Counted from the first letter of the stretch, positions 18,214 through 26,601 are shown. The stretch: DNA of 55,179 bases from Segatella paludivivens DSM 17968 = JCM 13650 (GCF_000373185.1 NZ_KB890638.1:129193-184371); one strand, 5' to 3'. A program made the numbers and translations. The notes: generated by a model from the letters alone, not told the origin.

Positions 18214-19281
18214 TTACTGATTTACTATTTCCAACTGCTGACGCACACTCTCTTCATGAATATGCTCAAATACCTGAGCTGCAAATTCAGGATTCATTCC
18301 ACACAGACTAGCCTGTGCACCACGTTTTTCTAGTATTTCATTATAACGTGTAGCTTGAAGCACAGTCATATTATGTTCCTTCTTGTATGTACCAATTTCA
18401 CGACAAACTCGCATTCGTTTTGCAAGAAGGTCCATCAGCTGATTATCAAGTTCATCTATTTGTGAACGAAGTAGGCGCAGTCCCTCTGTTGTAGTATGTT
18501 CATCACGCACAACAAGCAAACTGAGGATATAATCCAATATATCTGGAGTAACTTGCTGTTTAGCATCGCTCCATGCCTCGTCTGGATTGCAGTGGCTCTC
18601 AACAATAAGACCATCAAAACCTAAATCCATTGCCTGTTGGCAAAGAGGTGCGATAAGATCACGTCTTCCACCAATATGACTTGGATCACAGATCATTGGC
18701 AACTCTGGAATACGTCTGTGCAACTCTATTGGAATCTGCCACATTGGAAGATTTCGATAAATTTTCTTATCATAGCTTGAGAAACCACGATGTATTGCTC
18801 CAAGGCGCTTTATTCCTGATTGATTGAGACGTTGAAGAGCACCTATCCATAATTCTAGATCAGGATTTACTGGATTTTTGACTAAAACAGTCACATCAAC
18901 ACCTTTCAAACTATCAGCCAAAGCCTGCATAGCAAAAGGGTTTGCGCTTGTGCGAGCTCCAACCCACAAAACGTCTATACCATACTTCAAAGCCTGCTCA
19001 ACATGCTCAGGAGTTGCAACTTCAGTTGCAGTGAGCATGCCTGTTTGTTCTTTTACTTTTTTCATCCAAGGCAGAGCTTCCTCTCCCTTACCTTCAAAAC
19101 CACCTGGTTTTGTACGTGGTTTCCAAATACCCGCGCGGAATATATGGCAGCCCTTGGCTGCTAGTTGTTTAGCTGTTGTAAGTACTTGTTCTTCTGTTTC
19201 TGCAGAACAAGGTCCGGCAATTACACATGAAGGACGTTCATTATCGCTCGGCAAATTAAGGGATTGTAATTCGAGTTCCAT
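18214..19281 (-). CDS. Bifunctional DAHP synthase / chorismate mutase
   Basis: Combines the first step of the shikimate pathway with the branch to prephenate. Residues 1 to about 255 form a KDPS-like DAHP synthase (GPCSAET, FRAGIWKPRTKPGGFEGKG, VLVKNPVNPDLELW, CDPSHIGGRRDLI, VESHCNPDEAW). Residues about 265-350 form an AroQ-type chorismate mutase (LLRSQIDELDNQLMDLLAKR, REIGTYKKEHN). Fusing the two lets prephenate control entry to the pathway, as known for related fusions. It lies within the pheA-to-tyrA operon, 38 bases after the aminotransferase. Confidence 0.95.
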   Translation of the reverse strand: MELELQSLNLPSDNERPSCVIAGPCSAETEEQVLTTAKQLAAKGCHIFRAGIWKPRTKPGGFEGKGEEALPWMKKVKEQTGMLTATEVATPEHVEQALKYGIDVLWVGARTSANPFAMQALADSLKGVDVTVLVKNPVNPDLELWIGALQRLNQSGIKRLGAIHRGFSSYDKKIYRNLPMWQIPIELHRRIPELPMICDPSHIGGRRDLIAPLCQQAMDLGFDGLIVESHCNPDEAWSDAKQQVTPDILDYILSLLVVRDEHTTTEGLRLLRSQIDELDNQLMDLLAKRMRVCREIGTYKKEHNMTVLQATRYNEILEKRGAQASLCGMNPEFAAQVFEHIHEESVRQQLEIVNQ

Positions 19282-19319
19282 AATTGTATATATTTTATTA
19301 TCTATTCATATTTGTAATA

Positions 19320-20495
19320 TCACCATTCAATAGCCTTTATTCTATCAAGGGCTGTCTTAAGGTTTTCATCTTTTGCACAAAGACTTATTCTTACATAGCG
19401 TTTTCCATTTGATCCAAAAATCAAACCAGGTGTTATAAATACCCTAGCCTCATGCAATACTCGTTCAGTGAGTTCCTCAACATTTGAATATTTTTCTGGA
19501 ATCTTGCCCCAAAGGAACATTCCTACTTGTTGTTTATCAAATTCGCATCCCAAAGTTTTCATTATATCTTCTGCAATATCTCTTCTGCGACGATATACAT
19601 TGACATTATATTCTTGATGCCACTCCTCACTGTTTGTATTATATGCTTCGGCTGCCGCAAGCTGGATACCACGAAATGTTCCACTATCAATATTGCTTTT
19701 AATCTTCAATATCCAACTTATAAATGTGGCATTTGACGTACATAGTCCGACACGCCATCCTGGCATATTGAAAGCCTTACTCATTGAATTGAATTCTATA
19801 CAACAGTCCTTTGCTCCAGGAATCTGCAATATTGAAAGTTTCTTGCCTACATTGAGTATAAACGAGTAAGGATTGTCATTTACCACAATGATATCATGCT
19901 TTTTAGCAAAATCAACCAAACGTTTGTAAGTTTCTACACATGCATTCCCACCAGTTGGCATATTTGGATAGTTAACCCACATCAATCTTACGTTTGTGAG
20001 ATCCATTTTTTCAAGTTCATCGAAATCTGGTTGCCATCCATTATCTTCTCGTAAATTATAGTTTACGACCTTTGCACCAAGAATCTTACTCAAACTTGTA
20101 TATGTTGGATAACCAGGATTAGGTACTAGAACTTTCTCTCCTGGATTTACAAAAGCCAAAGTAGTATGTAAAATACCTTCCTTACTACCAATGAGAGGTT
20201 GTATTTCTGTTGCAGGATTAATATCAACTCCATACCATTTTTTATAGAAATTTGCCATTGACTCTCGCAATTCCGGCGTTCCCATGGTTGGTTGATAACC
20301 ATGAGCATCACTTTGTTTTGTAACTTCACAGAGCTTATCTATTGTTTGCTGCGACGGTGGCATATCAGGACTACCAATAGCCAAACTAATAATGTCCAGC
20401 CCTTGGGCATTAAGTTGTGCAACTTCTTTCAGTTTTCTACTAAAGTAGTATTCCTGTATTTCATTAATTCTGTTAGCAGGTTTCATATTCTCCAA
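19320..20495 (-). CDS. Class I/II PLP aminotransferase, probably aromatic
   Basis: Pyridoxal phosphate aminotransferase of fold type I. The 391 residues show IGSPDMPPS (about 41-49), NPGYPTY, the cofactor-binding NYPNMPTGG (about 174-182), NDNPYSF, and the PLP lysine in SMSKAFNMPGWRVG (about 233-246). The general family also includes diaminopimelate aminotransferases. Its position between pheA and the DAHP synthase/chorismate mutase gene suggests it makes Phe and Tyr from the oxo acids. The start overlaps the pheA end by 23 bases; a second ATG lies three codons in. Confidence 0.9.
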   Translation of the reverse strand: MENMKPANRINEIQEYYFSRKLKEVAQLNAQGLDIISLAIGSPDMPPSQQTIDKLCEVTKQSDAHGYQPTMGTPELRESMANFYKKWYGVDINPATEIQPLIGSKEGILHTTLAFVNPGEKVLVPNPGYPTYTSLSKILGAKVVNYNLREDNGWQPDFDELEKMDLTNVRLMWVNYPNMPTGGNACVETYKRLVDFAKKHDIIVVNDNPYSFILNVGKKLSILQIPGAKDCCIEFNSMSKAFNMPGWRVGLCTSNATFISWILKIKSNIDSGTFRGIQLAAAEAYNTNSEEWHQEYNVNVYRRRRDIAEDIMKTLGCEFDKQQVGMFLWGKIPEKYSNVEELTERVLHEARVFITPGLIFGSNGKRYVRISLCAKDENLKTALDRIKAIEW

Positions 20496-21303
20496 GTATT
20501 TTTATATTCTTTACCAATGGTGTTATTGCATCAATACTCTGACGATACCTAGTAAGATTGTCAAACGATACATCTACATAAAACAAGTATTCCCATTCAT
20601 GTCCGATAATTGGCAAGGACTGAATTTTCGTCAGGTTGATATCATAGAAACTTAATATTGTTAACACTTTGCTAAGACTTCCTTCCTCATGAGACAAACT
20701 AAATACGAGACTCGACTTGTTGCTTTTATCAACTTCTCTTAGTAAGGCTGCCTTATGTGGATTACTTACAACTAAAAAGCGTGTATAGTTATGTTTGTTG
20801 TCATGTATATCCTCCTGCAATATTTTCATTCCATATATATTTGCTGCACGAGACGAACATATTGCCGCCCATCCGGGAATATTATGACTTGAAATATACT
20901 CAGCACTACCAGCGGTATCTTCAGCCTCAACAGCTTTCATCTCAGGATGATTTTCAAGGAAGTTGCGACACTGTGCCAGAGCGACTGGATGAGAATGTAC
21001 TTCAGTTATAGTGTCCCAGTTATCGTCTGGTAGGCAACATATAGAATGTTCAATATGCAGTTTATGTTCACCAACAACGGTCACACCACTCTCTCTAAGC
21101 AAGTCATAATTATGCAACAAAGAACCAGCTATTGTATTCTCTATTGCTATGATTCCTATCACCGTAGGGTCTTTCTTGATATTTTCAAACACCTGTTCAA
21201 ATGTAGAGCAGCATATAAGTTCTATCTGTTCATCATTAAAGTATTGATGCGCAGCTATATCGTGGAACGAACCTATCTCACCTTGTATTGCAATTCTTTT
21301 CAT
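20473..21303 (-). CDS. pheA: Prephenate dehydratase with C-terminal ACT domain
   Basis: Converts prephenate to phenylpyruvate for phenylalanine synthesis. I start it at the ATG at 21303 (MKRIAIQGEIGSFHDIAA, 276 residues); an upstream start at 21330 would lie inside the attenuator hairpin. It has ENTIAGSLLHNYDLL, GSAEYIS, the TRF motif in NYTRFLVV (about residues 170-177) and an ACT domain with FSLSHEEGSLSKVL for Phe binding. It lacks a chorismate mutase domain, which is instead fused to DAHP synthase downstream. First structural gene behind the Phe/Tyr leader. Confidence 0.95.
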   Translation of the reverse strand: MKRIAIQGEIGSFHDIAAHQYFNDEQIELICCSTFEQVFENIKKDPTVIGIIAIENTIAGSLLHNYDLLRESGVTVVGEHKLHIEHSICCLPDDNWDTITEVHSHPVALAQCRNFLENHPEMKAVEAEDTAGSAEYISSHNIPGWAAICSSRAANIYGMKILQEDIHDNKHNYTRFLVVSNPHKAALLREVDKSNKSSLVFSLSHEEGSLSKVLTILSFYDINLTKIQSLPIIGHEWEYLFYVDVSFDNLTRYRQSIDAITPLVKNIKILGEYETC

Positions 21304-21314
21304 ATTTTCTTTAA

Positions 21315-21348
21315 CAAAAAACGGTCTCACTCTTAAGAGCGGGACCGT
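21315..21348 (-). terminator. Transcription attenuator upstream of pheA
   Basis: On the minus strand ACGGTC...GACCGT, with inner CGCTC/GAGTG pairing, forms a strong hairpin (21321-21348) followed by TTTTTTG, ending 12 bases before the pheA start. Its upstream arm (TCCCGCT, 21338-21344) can instead pair perfectly with AGCGGGA at 21401-21407 inside the leader ORF. TTTCG (21383-21387) can pair with CGAAA (21348-21352) nested inside. That gives a competing antiterminator. Confidence 0.85.
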
Positions 21349-21388
21349 TTCGTATTTATTTTAATTTCATTTTCCTATAAGTCGAAAT

Positions 21389-21466
21389 TTACACGCAACT
21401 TCCCGCTTCACAAATCCTTGCAAAGTAAAAATAAAAGTAATAAAAAGATGCGTATGAATTATTCAT
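21389..21466 (-). CDS. Phe/Tyr-rich leader peptide of the aromatic operon
   Basis: A 25-codon ORF starts at the ATG at 21466, about 24 bases after the predicted transcription start. Codons 8-15 read FYYFYFYF (21422-21445), and codon 5 is also Tyr: four Phe and five Tyr in 25. The stop codon (21389-21391) lies 18 bases before the first base of antiterminator strand TTTCG-CGAAA's partner region ends and the strand AGCGGGA lies within codons 20-22. A ribosome stalled at the Phe/Tyr run would leave that strand free (operon on); one reaching the stop would cover it (operon off). This is classic leader-peptide attenuation. The ORF itself is certain; the mechanism is inference from sequence. Confidence 0.85.
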   Translation of the reverse strand: MNNSYASFYYFYFYFARICEAGSCV

Positions 21467-21496
21467 AACTTTTTTGTTTTTTGTTATTATCGGTTG

Positions 21497-21528
21497 CAAA
21501 AATATAACTTTTATTTGACTCCACCAAA
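21497..21528 (-). promoter_or_regulatory. Promoter of the pheA operon
   Basis: On the minus strand TTTG (21525-21528) and TAttTTTG (21497-21504) are spaced by exactly 20 bases. Transcription should start near 21490, giving a leader of nearly 190 bases that contains the leader peptide and attenuator. Confidence 0.8.
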
Positions 21529-21572
21529 AGAATTACAACAAAAATTACCATTTTGCTTTCATTTTTTATATT

Positions 21573-22475
21573 TTATAGGCCTATACCACCTATTCCATAA
21601 GGATCTACACTGCGATATGCTTGTTCAACCTTCTGCTGTATGTTTTCTGTTCCCTCGGCTGTAAACTCTCCATTTATACCGTTTTGTTCCTTTGGATTCA
21701 ATTCAAGAACTTGTCGCATATCCTCTTCAGCTCCTTCTTTATCGCCTAATGACAACTTTACAGCACCACGTTCTTTAAAAGCATCAATACAAAATGGATT
21801 TTGTTCTATAACCTTAGCATAAAATTCCAGAGCAATATCACTTTCACCCTTAGCTTTTGCTATTCTTGCTCTCAAGAGAAGTATATCCTCACTGCTTTCT
21901 GCATTTTCAGCTAACCACTTTGCATCATTTTCAGCACTGTTTAAGTCACCCATTTTTAGCAGAGTCTCACTTCTTAATAGGTATGCGCTATCATATTTTT
22001 CATTCGCTGTTATAGCTTTTGTAAGCAATGCAAGAGCATTGATAAGTTCGTTCTTGCCAATACATGCACGGGCATAAATATAGTTTGCCTCAGAATTATT
22101 ATCATCTATACGTAAAGCTTCAATACATGCATGAGTCATGACATCATAATCTTCCAACATATATGCTACATTTGCCATTCGCATATATATAAGTATGTTG
22201 TCAGGTTGCGCTTTCGACATTTCATCCAACTGCTCCAACGCCGGTCTCAACTTATTATTCATTATTAATGCCTGTGAGTAATAATCCCTTAATTCAAGTT
22301 CAGGATTTATCTCCAACGCTTTCTCAAAGCATTCTAATGCATATGCAGACTGCCCTTTTTTCAAGGCTCTTACTCCTTCGTATTTTAATACGTCAAAGTT
22401 GCGCACTTTTTCGCGCAATCTGTCTTTCTCTGATTTATCGGTGTTCCCACCAAAAAGCTTTTTTAATAGATTCAT
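21573..22475 (-). CDS. Tetratricopeptide-repeat protein
   Basis: Function unknown; probably a protein-protein interaction scaffold. The ATG at 22475 gives 300 residues starting MNLLKKLFGG; the longer frame to 22649 overlaps the preceding gene by 173 bases and reads as spurious. TPR units are seen at ALKKGQSAYALECFEKALEI, ADKAQPDN-like SKAQPDNILIYMRMANVAYM, GELINALALLTKAIT-like and IALEFYAKVIEQNPFCIDAF. The stop of the upstream gene lies one base before this start, so the two are co-translated or co-transcribed. There is no signal peptide, so it is probably cytoplasmic. Confidence 0.82.
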   Translation of the reverse strand: MNLLKKLFGGNTDKSEKDRLREKVRNFDVLKYEGVRALKKGQSAYALECFEKALEINPELELRDYYSQALIMNNKLRPALEQLDEMSKAQPDNILIYMRMANVAYMLEDYDVMTHACIEALRIDDNNSEANYIYARACIGKNELINALALLTKAITANEKYDSAYLLRSETLLKMGDLNSAENDAKWLAENAESSEDILLLRARIAKAKGESDIALEFYAKVIEQNPFCIDAFKERGAVKLSLGDKEGAEEDMRQVLELNPKEQNGINGEFTAEGTENIQQKVEQAYRSVDPYGIGGIGL

Positions 22476-22476
22476 A

Positions 22477-23079
22477 TTATTCTGCAAGTTTAGAATATAC
22501 ATTATTAGGGATAATGTCTGTACGATCCCATTTAGGCCAGCTAGCACTCTTGACGTAATTTTCTCCGGCATCACGATACTCCATAAAAAGGAAACGTACA
22601 TTAATATATCCATCAGTTCCGTCTTTAGCCAAGAGATAACAATATGCATATCTACGATAGCCTGTTATCTTGCTTCCTTCCTTGATGGCTGTCATTATCC
22701 AATCCTTTTGAGGAACTACACAATGTATAATCTTAGCATCAGGATATTTGCGGGCAAACTCTTCCTTGCTGATCTTTATTTGTTCTTCATCATCAGAGAG
22801 ATTGTTGTTTGCAAAAAGATCAGTAGTATAGATTGGCATAAATTTCACACCATCGATCTCTTTTAAATCTTCGTTATTCTTTTTTGACAGTTCGTCAACA
22901 CCAATAGCATCACCGATATTTTTTCCCGTTGTAGAGACCTGTTTCTTTGTTTTCTTCCAAAACGTTGAAACCTTTTTAACCAAAGTCTCTTTCGGGGCAT
23001 TATTGTTTGTCTGGGCATTAACAGGAAGAACTGTCATTCCGAATGCTAAAAACATAAGATATATCAGATTTTTTTTCAT
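22477..23079 (-). CDS. Exported protein of unknown function
   Basis: I do not recognise the family. The 200-residue protein has a signal peptide (MKKNLIYLMFLAFGMTVLPVNAQ) without a lipobox, then a basic Lys-rich stretch (VKKVSTFWKKTKKQVSTTGKN), and a C-terminal domain from about residue 80 with aromatic pairs (GYRRYAYCYLLAKDGTDGYINVRFLF by position 140-165). It is probably periplasmic. It sits directly upstream of the TPR gene. Confidence 0.75.
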   Translation of the reverse strand: MKKNLIYLMFLAFGMTVLPVNAQTNNNAPKETLVKKVSTFWKKTKKQVSTTGKNIGDAIGVDELSKKNNEDLKEIDGVKFMPIYTTDLFANNNLSDDEEQIKISKEEFARKYPDAKIIHCVVPQKDWIMTAIKEGSKITGYRRYAYCYLLAKDGTDGYINVRFLFMEYRDAGENYVKSASWPKWDRTDIIPNNVYSKLAE

Positions 23080-23223
23080 AAGTTTATTATTTATAATGTT
23101 ACAAAAGTAAAGTAAACCAACATAAATACAAAATATTTTCAGTTAATTTAAGCATACGGCATTATTTTAATATTGTTATAATAAAAAAAATTAATCATAC
23201 TTCATTAATACTTAATCATTTAG

Positions 23224-23231
23224 TATCTTTG
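23224..23231 (+). promoter_or_regulatory. -7 promoter element of the barrel-like gene
   Basis: TAtcTTTG ends 6 bases before the ATG at 23238. The -33 region is poor (TTCA about 20 bases upstream). If used, the transcript would have almost no 5' leader. Confidence 0.45.
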
Positions 23232-23237
23232 TGCCCA

Positions 23238-24026
23238 ATGAACAGAATCTTTATATCTATATTATCAGTATTATGCTGGATTACAGCAAATGCTCAAAAT
23301 GTTATCCACGAGGGACCGCTTCATAGCTTCGATTCGCCCCGTGAGGGATGGCTATTGCCTGGTGACACAATTTATAACGATACTGCTAAAATTGTATATT
23401 CAGGAGAAGCTCATAAAGTAGAGCTTGTTGAAAACAAAGAAAATAAATCCAATGACGTGGTAGCCCCTACAATGTTATCACCTTACCTAAATGATTATGG
23501 TTGGGGATTACATCGTGGACTTAACATATCTATAGACTTATCTGCTTTTGCCACGATAGGTCACAACCTTCCACACAATGGAGGGTTCACCCAACGCCTC
23601 AATGCAACATACTTAGCTCCACTAACTAAAGACAACAAGTTATGGCTTGCCGCTGGTGGATACATACAAAACATAAACTGGGGCAGTGACTCATACAAGG
23701 ACGGTGCACTTTATGCAGCTTTAGGATATAAGTTCAATGACCATTGGGAAGCATGGGTATACGGACAAAAGAGTGTCACCAATAATTACAGCAATTATTC
23801 TAATACATATAATAGGTATATGTATGAACCATATATGTATGGTATGGGTTACGGTACAATGGTGTCTTCAATGGGAATGCCTGGTGCTGACGTCATCGGT
23901 GCTGCTGTTAAATATAACTTTAGTCCATCTTTCTCAATACAGTTAAACGTAGAGAGTGCATGGTACAACAATAAAGGATTCAACTATTTCGACCAATACA
24001 ACTACCCAATCCCTCAACAGCGCTAA
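23238..24026 (+). CDS. Exported barrel-like protein of unknown function
   Basis: The ATG at 23238 gives 262 residues starting MNRIFISILSVLCWITANAQN, a signal peptide; a TTG at 23229 is a weaker alternative. The rest alternates polar and aromatic residues in strand-like runs (INISIDLSAFATIG-like, AALGYKFNDHWEAWVYGQ, AVKYNFSPSFSIQLNVES). This suggests a small outer membrane barrel. There is a Tyr/Met-rich loop (about 190-215). No family is recognised. Its stop overlaps the convergent copA stop by 4 bases, with no terminator visible. Confidence 0.7.
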   Translation: MNRIFISILSVLCWITANAQNVIHEGPLHSFDSPREGWLLPGDTIYNDTAKIVYSGEAHKVELVENKENKSNDVVAPTMLSPYLNDYGWGLHRGLNISIDLSAFATIGHNLPHNGGFTQRLNATYLAPLTKDNKLWLAAGGYIQNINWGSDSYKDGALYAALGYKFNDHWEAWVYGQKSVTNNYSNYSNTYNRYMYEPYMYGMGYGTMVSSMGMPGADVIGAAVKYNFSPSFSIQLNVESAWYNNKGFNYFDQYNYPIPQQR

Positions 24027-25942
24027 GCGGTATATTTTAAGCGAAGGCTGTTGAGTACCACGCTGACACTAGAAAAAGCCATCAATGCGCTAGACCACAT
24101 AGGTGTTATCTGAAAGTTAATACCAAAAATGTACATTACTCCTGCGGCTAATGGAATACATATTATATTATATATAAAAGCCCAAAATAGATTTTCCCAT
24201 ATCATTCTAACAGTCTTACCACTTAACTTTATTGCTTTTGGTATATTTCTAAGGTCATCTCCAAGAAGTGTAACTTGCGCTACATCCATTGCAACATCAG
24301 TTCCATTTCCAATAGCAATACTTACATCTGCCAAAGCAAGAGCTTGCGTATCATTTATTCCATCACCGACCATAGCAACTGTCTTCCCTTGTTTTTGTAA
24401 TTCCATTACGATATTTTCCTTATCTTGCGGAAGTACCTTACTTTTATAATTAGTTATACCAGCTTTTTCTGCCCAATATCTTGCAGCTTCTTCCTTATCG
24501 CCACTCATCATATAAATCTCTACCCCCATATTTTGCAATTCAGTCATTGCTTCCTTTGCGTTTGGTTTAAGCTTTTCCCTATCCTCAAGCGACAACCCAT
24601 CCACATTGGTAAAATCAATATTTTTATTTGGAATAGTAAGAGTTCCCGTTTTATCTATGACAACAGCATTAACTTTTCTCATTTTTTCCAAAGCTGTAGC
24701 ATCCTTTATCAAAACTTGCTCACTTGCAGCTTTGCCAATACCAACCATTAGTGCCGTAGGCGTTGCCAATCCCATTGCGCACGGACACGCAATAACTAAT
24801 ACTGAAATAGCAGAAATAATAGCTTGTGGTAGAAATACATTACCACCAATTAGCCACCACATAACAAATGTTATTAAAGACAAGACTGTGATAACTGGAA
24901 CAAAGATAAGAGCAGCCCTATCTACAATTCTTTGAACTGGAGCTTTACTTCCTTGAGCTTGTTCAACCATTTTTATTATATGTGCGATTGCAGTATCCTC
25001 ACCAATCTGCATTGCCTTCATACGTATTTTACCTTGACTTGGTATAGTTCCAGCTATTACATTGCTATCTTTAATTTTTTCAGAAGGGGTCGGCTCACCA
25101 GTTATCATACTTTCATCCACGTAGGCTGCATGACTGTTCATAAAACTTTCAGCCATTGTGACAACACCATCGACAGGTATTTTATCACCAGCCCTAACTT
25201 CCAATATATCTCCCTTCTCTATAGTCGAAATTGGAACATCGTCTATATTATCCCCAACGACTATTTTTGCGGTTTTAGGTTGCATCCCCATCAATTGTCT
25301 TATGGAAGACGCAGTTCCGTCTTTTGCCTTTTCCTCTAAAAGTCTACCAGTTAAGACAAAGGTGATTATCATAACGCAAGCATCATAATATGTATGAGCC
25401 TCGATGCCTTCTTTTGCCCAATAATCATTTCCCCAAAATGTATTGAATACACTGAACAGAAAACTTATTGATGTAGACAATGCCACTAGAGTATCCATAT
25501 TGGCACTGCCATGTTTTAGATTTTTCCATGCTGATATGAAAAACTGCCTACCGCAATATATCATTGCTAACAATGCTATTATCATTGCCACCTGATTTGC
25601 ATTATCTCTAGTTCCCAAATCGATCCACATCATAGATATAGACATGACTATTATAGAGAATATCCACGCCAATATGGTTTTATGTTTCAATATAACAAAA
25701 CTGCGTTTTTCAATTTCCTCCAAACTTCGATCGGCCTCTATAACCATATCATACCCGATATCGTTTATCTCATGCTTCATCTTTTCAAGAGAAATAACTT
25801 CTGGATTAAAATCTATAAGAGCAGAACGTCCTGGTAATGATACAGAAGCTTCATTTATTCCTTCTAAGGAATTCAATTTTCGTTCTACGTTGGCAGAACA
25901 TGCAGAGCATGCCATGCCAACAATCGGTATTATCTTTTTCAT
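24023..25942 (-). CDS. copA: Cu+-type P-type ATPase with nearly absent nucleotide-binding domain
   Basis: Probable copper exporter of the inner membrane. The 639-residue protein has an N-terminal HMA domain (GMACSAC, residues 9-15), eight predicted membrane segments, TGEP in the actuator domain, CPC in the sixth segment, DKTGT (about 430), the FWAFIYNIICIP and MAFSSVSVV motifs of Cu+ pumps, and GDGINDTQALA. Only about 54 residues separate DKTGT from the GDK of the P domain, where typical CopA has about 170. The ATP-binding N domain, with its HP motif (SEHPLA type) and GxGxxG, is missing in frame. It may be a family variant or a changed pump. Co-directional with copZ, 8 bases away. Confidence 0.9.
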   Translation of the reverse strand: MKKIIPIVGMACSACSANVERKLNSLEGINEASVSLPGRSALIDFNPEVISLEKMKHEINDIGYDMVIEADRSLEEIEKRSFVILKHKTILAWIFSIIVMSISMMWIDLGTRDNANQVAMIIALLAMIYCGRQFFISAWKNLKHGSANMDTLVALSTSISFLFSVFNTFWGNDYWAKEGIEAHTYYDACVMIITFVLTGRLLEEKAKDGTASSIRQLMGMQPKTAKIVVGDNIDDVPISTIEKGDILEVRAGDKIPVDGVVTMAESFMNSHAAYVDESMITGEPTPSEKIKDSNVIAGTIPSQGKIRMKAMQIGEDTAIAHIIKMVEQAQGSKAPVQRIVDRAALIFVPVITVLSLITFVMWWLIGGNVFLPQAIISAISVLVIACPCAMGLATPTALMVGIGKAASEQVLIKDATALEKMRKVNAVVIDKTGTLTIPNKNIDFTNVDGLSLEDREKLKPNAKEAMTELQNMGVEIYMMSGDKEEAARYWAEKAGITNYKSKVLPQDKENIVMELQKQGKTVAMVGDGINDTQALALADVSIAIGNGTDVAMDVAQVTLLGDDLRNIPKAIKLSGKTVRMIWENLFWAFIYNIICIPLAAGVMYIFGINFQITPMWSSALMAFSSVSVVLNSLRLKYTA

Positions 25943-25950
25943 AAATACAA

Positions 25951-26163
25951 TTAAAATATTAATTCATAACGACCAGAATTTTCAACAGCACTTTTGATAT
26001 CCGTATCAAATACGACCTTATCATCAAAGTCTACAGTAACATTTTTGGCATCAATATCAGCTACAGCGTCATTAACTCCATTAATAGACTTTATTGCATT
26101 TTCAACATTTGCCTTACAATGTACACATTTCATTCCGTTTACACTAAAAATTTTCTTTGTCAT
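25951..26163 (-). CDS. copZ: Copper chaperone, HMA domain
   Basis: A 70-residue single HMA (heavy-metal-associated) domain with the metal-binding motif GMKCVHCKANVE (residues 10-21). It likely binds Cu+ and hands it to CopA, whose gene follows 8 bases downstream. A TActTTTG -7 box lies at 26192-26199 on the minus strand, about 28 bases upstream. Confidence 0.9.
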   Translation of the reverse strand: MTKKIFSVNGMKCVHCKANVENAIKSINGVNDAVADIDAKNVTVDFDDKVVFDTDIKSAVENSGRYELIF

Positions 26164-26325
26164 AATATTCTTTGTTTAATTAATACTTCTGCAAAAGTAA
26201 TGTTTTATTAGCCTACTGTGTTATAGTATTATGGAAGTTTCTTATGATTTTCTTCAGCAACCAAGCCTATTATAGACCTAGAAACATCATTTTGCTTAAA
26301 AGATGTAAAAATATATGAGTTAAAT

Positions 26326-26356
26326 TTGCATATTCAAAATAAAGTTCTTACCTTTG
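26326..26356 (+). promoter_or_regulatory. Promoter of the tRNA-Val/tRNA-Tyr unit
   Basis: TTG (26326-26328) and TAccTTTG (26349-26356) are spaced by 20 bases. The mature tRNA-Val starts 19 bases after the box. Confidence 0.75.
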
Positions 26357-26375
26357 CCGCGCCTTACAGAGATAA

Positions 26376-26453
26376 GGGCGTTTAGCTCAGCTGGTTTAGA
26401 GCATCTGCCTTACAAGCAGAGGGTCGGCGGTTCGAATCCGTCAACGCCCACCA
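26376..26453 (+). tRNA. tRNA-Val (TAC)
   Basis: Acceptor arms GGGCGTT and AACGCCC pair fully. The anticodon loop CTTACAA between TCTGC and GCAGA gives anticodon TAC. GGTTCGAATCC forms the T loop. CCA is encoded at 26451-26453. Confidence 0.97.
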
Positions 26454-26455
26454 AA

Positions 26456-26537
26456 GGGTGGTTACCAGAGTGGCCAAATGGGGCAGACTGTAAATCTGCT
26501 GGCTATGCCTACGGTGGTTCGAATCCATCACCACCCA
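26456..26537 (+). tRNA. tRNA-Tyr (GTA)
   Basis: Acceptor arms GGGTGGT and ACCACCC pair fully. The anticodon loop CTGTAAA between GCAGA and TCTGC gives anticodon GTA, and the long variable arm is the type II form expected of tRNA-Tyr. CCA is not encoded (CTCCA follows the discriminator A), unlike the tRNA-Val two bases upstream. Confidence 0.96.
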
Positions 26538-26546
26538 CTCCACAGA

Positions 26547-26577
26547 AGAGATTTAGTAAATACTAAATCTCTTTTTT
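26547..26577 (+). terminator. Terminator after the tRNA unit
   Basis: AGAGATTTAG and CTAAATCTCT form a perfect 10-base stem followed by TTTTT. It lies 10 bases past tRNA-Tyr and 25 bases before the next gene. Confidence 0.88.
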
Positions 26578-26601
26578 GTTTTACTGCAAATAATTATTTT
26601 T

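Noticed and set aside
22476..22649. N-terminal extension of the TPR protein
   Set aside because: It lies wholly inside the upstream gene in another frame; the ATG at 22475 directly after that gene's stop is the natural start.
23099..23223. Regulatory RNA before the barrel-like gene
   Set aside because: The region is AT-rich without stable pairing; only the -7 box near the start codon stands out.
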